NCBI GenBank assembly: GCA_046597185.1 | Contig: JBKJLF010000080.1 | Location: 1 to 7,763, forward strand | Direction of reading: 5' to 3' | DNA from: CAMBDR01 sp046597185 | GTDB taxonomy: Bacteria; Pseudomonadota; Gammaproteobacteria; Burkholderiales; Burkholderiaceae_D | DNA length: 7,763 nt | Shown: piece after piece, positions 5,030 to 7,763 of the stretch | Layout: each line of letters opens with the position of its first letter | Position numbering within the stretch: position 1 is the stretch's first letter | Translations under genes and position numbers: made by a program | The notes under the pieces: model-generated | Seen by the model: the letters and a program-made list of their open reading frames with translations, nothing else | The model's database searches: none | Told to the model about the DNA's origin: nothing

Positions 5030-6592
5030 CTACTGACTACGCCAACGGTTATAGCCGATCCCCAGTAGCAAAGCCATGAGGCCGATGGTGAAATGTTGCA
5101 CGGTGGCAGCAGAATTAACCACCCCATTAAACCCCAATACATCCAACCTCGCCACACTATGCACCTGCAAGGCCGCATACACCCAAAACAAAAACAGTGC
5201 CAGAAAGGTCCGTGAAGTACGAGAAGTACGCCCCAACAGGCTGGCGATGGCGCTAAAGCCAAAAATACCGGCCAGCAAAGCCAGCGCCCAGGTGGGATGA
5301 CTACTACTCCAGCGCAAAGCAATGCCGCCCATCACCACCAGACCAATCACATTGCTGGCAAGAATTTGCCGTAGATAGCGTTGCACAGCACCGCCGGGTA
5401 CGGCACCGGTCATGTCTTCCAGATTGGATTGAAAATCACGGGTGCTGATATCGCTGATCAAAATACCCCAGACGGCAGCGGCCCATACCAACACGCCGGG
5501 CAAGGCGACGCTGGCCCCAAACCAGCCGAGCAGGGTCAGCAACGCCAGGATGAGCATGGCCGCAGGTGCTGCCACCAGGCTTAAAGCGATATCGCTAACC
5601 ACCTTGCCGGGCAAACCGGGTAAGCGTGCGCCCAGCGCAAACAGAGGTTGCACCAAACGCGACAAAGGACGCAGTAAATCATTTAACACGGTCAGCGGCG
5701 AACGACGCTGTTTGCTGTGGCTGGCTTTGACTTTGTCGGGTGAATAACGGTGAAACACCCGCATGGCCAGCAGCAAGGGCATGAAAGCCATGGCGGCAGA
5801 CAAAGCGCGCACCGCATACAATTTGGGGGTGCTGATCAAATCATTAAACACCACTGGTGCAATTGCCGCGTTAAAAGTGCTGCGCCCCAGAGAAAAGTGG
5901 GTGCCCACAAAGGCTTTCAGGTTGGCGATGCCAGACACCATACCGGTAAAATCAAACGCCATCCAATAATGCATGCCGGGTGTCGCCATTTTATCCATCT
6001 GCGAGATCAAGCTAATCTGCATCGTCCAGAAGATAAAGTACAGCACATCGCCACCCTTACCCATTAGCGCCGGCACGCTTTCAAACAGCAAAGCGCAACT
6101 GATGGCAAAAAACACCGCTGGCAGCAACACCACAAACCAGGCTTGCAAATACGGCAAAATATGCAGTGGCGCTTCGCCATACAGCACTTGCAGCGCCATC
6201 ACCGAGAGCATGAAGGCGGCCTGCAACATCAGCAAGTACGCCACCCCGCCCAACCAGCGGCTGAATAAAAATTCGCCGTTACCAACCTGGCTGGCACCGA
6301 TCACACTGCCAATGCCGCTGCGCAAATCTTCACCGATGCGGCCACGCATCAAATAAAAACTGAGTAAGGAAAAGATCGGGGAAATCAGCAGGGCGGAACC
6401 CATCGATACCACGCTGCTGGTGTACAGCGCACGCACTTTATTCATCACAAACATGGCGTGGCCGGTGTGCGGGTCGGTGATGACGAGCCAGGCAAAACCC
6501 ACCATCGCCAACAGGGCGACCAGGCTGCTTAAGCGTCGGCTGCGCAGCCGCACTTCACTCAGCACCAGGGTTCGGATCAGGGTGCCATTCAT
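5030..6592 (-). CDS. ABC-2-type transporter permease, 12 predicted membrane segments
   Basis: This is the membrane subunit of an ABC exporter. The protein is 520 aa and very hydrophobic. By eye about 12 membrane segments fall near 22-38, 58-80, 112-137, 148-170, 182-198, 258-279, 335-358, 363-380, 408-426, 433-453, 463-480 and 498-514, so it looks like two six-helix halves in one chain, joined by a basic cytoplasmic linker (about 281-330, with HSKQRRSP). A half-size ABC-2 permease has about 250-300 aa and works as a dimer; this one may work as a single chain. The cargo cannot be told. The ATG overlaps the stop of the ATPase gene (ATGA, 6589-6592), so translation is probably coupled. The C-terminal half contains a short RTSRTSRTF repeat (455-463). 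No convincing terminator follows the stop. Confidence 0.85.
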   Translation of the reverse strand: MNGTLIRTLVLSEVRLRSRRLSSLVALLAMVGFAWLVITDPHTGHAMFVMNKVRALYTSSVVSMGSALLISPIFSLLSFYLMRGRIGEDLRSGIGSVIGASQVGNGEFLFSRWLGGVAYLLMLQAAFMLSVMALQVLYGEAPLHILPYLQAWFVVLLPAVFFAISCALLFESVPALMGKGGDVLYFIFWTMQISLISQMDKMATPGMHYWMAFDFTGMVSGIANLKAFVGTHFSLGRSTFNAAIAPVVFNDLISTPKLYAVRALSAAMAFMPLLLAMRVFHRYSPDKVKASHSKQRRSPLTVLNDLLRPLSRLVQPLFALGARLPGLPGKVVSDIALSLVAAPAAMLILALLTLLGWFGASVALPGVLVWAAAVWGILISDISTRDFQSNLEDMTGAVPGGAVQRYLRQILASNVIGLVVMGGIALRWSSSHPTWALALLAGIFGFSAIASLLGRTSRTSRTFLALFLFWVYAALQVHSVARLDVLGFNGVVNSAATVQHFTIGLMALLLGIGYNRWRSQ

Positions 6593-7503
6593 GCTGCCAC
6601 CTTCATTTCCATGGTCGCTTGGCTCATCGCCGCCTGGTTGGCCACTTCCAGCGCGGCATAGCGTTGCGACATGAGCGCTTCTTCCAGACTCGGTTCAGCC
6701 AGTAGCGCGCCATGGCATGGCGCATACGGGTGGGCGATGCGTAAGTTCAGGTGCGCGCCCACACGCTGCGCCTGTAGCACATGCACCTTGCTGCGCAGGG
6801 TTTCATATTCGCTACTATCAACCTGGGCGCTCCAGACAAAGCCACGCGCCTGTTCCATAATCGCTTCCGGAGTTTGGTAATCGATCAACTTGCCATTGCG
6901 CATGATGGCCAAATGGCTGGCGATGCTTTCCACGTCCGAGACGATATGGGTAGACATGATCACCAATTTTTTAAAGCCCAGTTCAGAGAGCAAATTGCGA
7001 AAACGCAGGCGCTCTTCGGGGTCCAGACCTGCTGTGGGTTCATCGACAATCAAAATATCGGGGTCGTTCAACAAGGCTTGCGCAATCCCGAGGCGACGCC
7101 GCATACCGCCTGAAAATGAAGCGGCAGCGCGTTTGGCATGGTCATGCAGGTTCACCATTTCCAACAGATGGCGAATCCGCGCCGGGTCGCGCACGCCCTT
7201 TAATGCGGCGAAGTATTGCATGAATTCGAGCGCCGTCAAATTTGGGTAGACGCCAAAGTCTTGCGGCAAAAATCCCAGTTTTGCCTGGATGGCTTTGGGT
7301 TGCTTGACCACGTCCTGGCCTTGAAACAAAATCTGGCCGCTGCTGGGCTTGGTGAGCGTGGCGATCATTTGCATCAGGGTGGTTTTACCCGCGCCATTAT
7401 GGCCGATCAAGCCGACCACGCCGCGCTCCAGTCTTAATGAAACATCATTCACGGCAATCACTTCTTTGCCAAATTTTTTGACGACATTGCGAATTTCCAA
7501 CAT
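6589..7503 (-). CDS. ABC-2-type transporter ATP-binding protein
   Basis: This is the cytoplasmic ATPase that drives the permease encoded directly downstream. It is 304 aa. Walker A GHNGAGKT is at 34-41, the Q-loop glutamine at 81 in GFLPQDFGVYPNLT, signature FSGGMRRRL at 130-138, Walker B ILIVDE at 150-155, D-loop AGLDP after it, and the switch histidine at 186 in MSTHIVSD. The layout (GLIGHNGAGKTTLM, LPQDFG-YP-LTA) is that of CcmA/NatA-type export ATPases. Residues about 221-304 form a C-terminal extension containing EPSLEEALMSQRYA, common in this group. The ATG at 7503 is chosen because AAGAGGA lies just upstream (7510-7517) and MLEIRNVVKKFG is a normal family start; an in-frame start at 7572 would add 23 unrelated residues. 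It is the first gene of a two-gene operon. Confidence 0.93.
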   Translation of the reverse strand: MLEIRNVVKKFGKEVIAVNDVSLRLERGVVGLIGHNGAGKTTLMQMIATLTKPSSGQILFQGQDVVKQPKAIQAKLGFLPQDFGVYPNLTALEFMQYFAALKGVRDPARIRHLLEMVNLHDHAKRAAASFSGGMRRRLGIAQALLNDPDILIVDEPTAGLDPEERLRFRNLLSELGFKKLVIMSTHIVSDVESIASHLAIMRNGKLIDYQTPEAIMEQARGFVWSAQVDSSEYETLRSKVHVLQAQRVGAHLNLRIAHPYAPCHGALLAEPSLEEALMSQRYAALEVANQAAMSQATMEMKVAA

Positions 7504-7536
7504 GATTTTTCCTCTTATTCTGGTTTGAACGGGGTG

Positions 7537-7558
7537 CGATGGTGTTACGATGGTGCTA
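7537..7558. repeat. 11-bp tandem direct repeat in the ABC-2 operon leader
   Basis: CGATGGTGTTA (7537-7547) is followed at once by CGATGGTGCTA (7548-7558), 10 of 11 bases identical. The pair lies between a possible -10 element and the start of the ATPase gene, so it would fall in the 5' leader. It could be a regulator site (one helical turn apart) or a chance duplication. Confidence 0.55.
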
Positions 7559-7565
7559 CTATAAT
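7558..7565. promoter_or_regulatory. Possible overlapping divergent -10 elements between the ABC-2 operon and the repeat-bearing ORF
   Basis: The plus strand has a perfect TATAAT at 7560-7565; the minus strand has TATAGT at 7563-7558. They overlap in the region between two divergent genes. Neither has a good -35 at 16-18 bp, so these are weak predictions. If used, the minus one would serve the ABC-2 operon (leader of about 45 nt) and the plus one the ORF starting at 7664 (leader of about 90 nt). Confidence 0.3.
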
Positions 7566-7663
7566 CGATCAAAAAAGCTCAGTCGGGGTGTATGCGACAA
7601 ACTGGCCTTTTGGCGGGATCAAGCGTCAAATTCGATGCTTTGGAGCAAAATAAGGGAGATAGA

Positions 7664-7763
7664 ATGATTTCTCACTGGATCACTGGATCACTGGATCACT
7701 GGATCACTGGATCACTGGATCACTGGATCACTGGATCACTGGATCACTGGATCACTGGATCAC
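7664..7763 (+). CDS. 5' end of an ORF made almost wholly of an 8-bp tandem repeat (3' end outside window)
   Basis: ATG at 7664 follows AAGGGAG (7652-7658) at good spacing. After MIS, the frame enters the CACTGGAT repeat and encodes the octapeptide HWITGSLD over and over: 24 bp (three units) give eight residues. The unit has no stop codon in any plus-strand frame, whereas the minus strand meets TGA in every frame, so coding potential is one-sided. 33 codons are visible and the frame is open at the window edge. A unit of 8 bp is not a multiple of three, so any change of one unit would move downstream sequence into another frame. I do not recognise a protein family, and no signal peptide or domain is visible. 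It may be a phase-variable gene whose body lies to the right, or merely an intergenic minisatellite that happens to lack stops. Confidence 0.4.
   Translation, partial: MISHWITGSLDHWITGSLDHWITGSLDHWITGS
7673..7763 (+). repeat. Perfect 8-bp tandem repeat (CACTGGAT), 11 full copies plus 3 bases, continuing past the window
   Basis: From 7673 to the last base every unit is CACTGGAT with no substitution. Absence of any difference among the copies suggests recent or ongoing expansion by strand slippage. Each unit junction forms GATC, so 11 GATC sites occur at 8-bp spacing. The true copy number is unknown because the array runs off the end, and arrays like this can be mis-assembled. Confidence 0.98.

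Noticed and set aside
4978..5322. Minus-strand ORF rich in Trp, Cys and Leu
   Set aside because: It overlaps the end of the permease in another frame; the permease frame is the coherent one.
7673..7763. CRISPR array
   Set aside because: Units of 8 bp are directly adjacent with no spacers; this is a simple tandem repeat.

Overview
The window most likely comes from a betaproteobacterium of the order Burkholderiales, possibly Oxalobacteraceae. This is inferred from the SerRS sequence (it starts MIDIQLLRKD), the moderate GC content and the HisP-type transporter subunit. It is ordinary chromosomal sequence interrupted by one mobile-element scar, one decayed metabolic gene and, at the right edge, an 8-bp tandem repeat lying inside the start of an open reading frame.

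Left to right: (1) The 3' part of a HisP-like ATPase of a polar amino-acid ABC importer (+), cut by the window start. (2) About 700 bp (752-1451) without an intact gene. It holds two out-of-frame pieces of an ISNCY-type transposase, an unidentified coding remnant, a probable 5' stub of a tyrosine integrase and a phased cluster of TGTGGGTA motifs that look like integrase arm sites. These sit beside the 3' end of a tRNA gene, the usual target of such elements. (3) tRNA-Ser(CGA) (-), with its own sigma70-type promoter and a strong terminator. (4) serS (-), encoding the enzyme that charges that tRNA. (5) Divergent from serS, a small secreted protein of unknown function (+), whose signal peptide carries a 12-bp triple repeat. 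(6) Convergent to it, a truncated gene (-) of the pyruvate/indolepyruvate decarboxylase family that lacks the C-terminal cofactor-binding domain and the activating glutamate; I call it a pseudogene. (7) A two-gene ABC-2-type exporter operon (-), ATPase then permease, joined by an ATGA overlap. (8) Divergent from it, a well-formed ribosome binding site and ATG lead straight into at least 11 copies of CACTGGAT, which run off the window.

Functional links: serS and tRNA-Ser are enzyme and substrate, adjacent and on one strand. The ABC-2 ATPase and permease form one transporter. The 8-bp repeat is the most unusual element. Its unit length is not a multiple of three, it starts at codon 4 of an ORF with a good ribosome binding site, and it has no stop codon on the coding strand, so gain or loss of a unit would shift the downstream frame. 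That fits a phase-variable gene, but the downstream part lies outside the window and the idea cannot be tested here.
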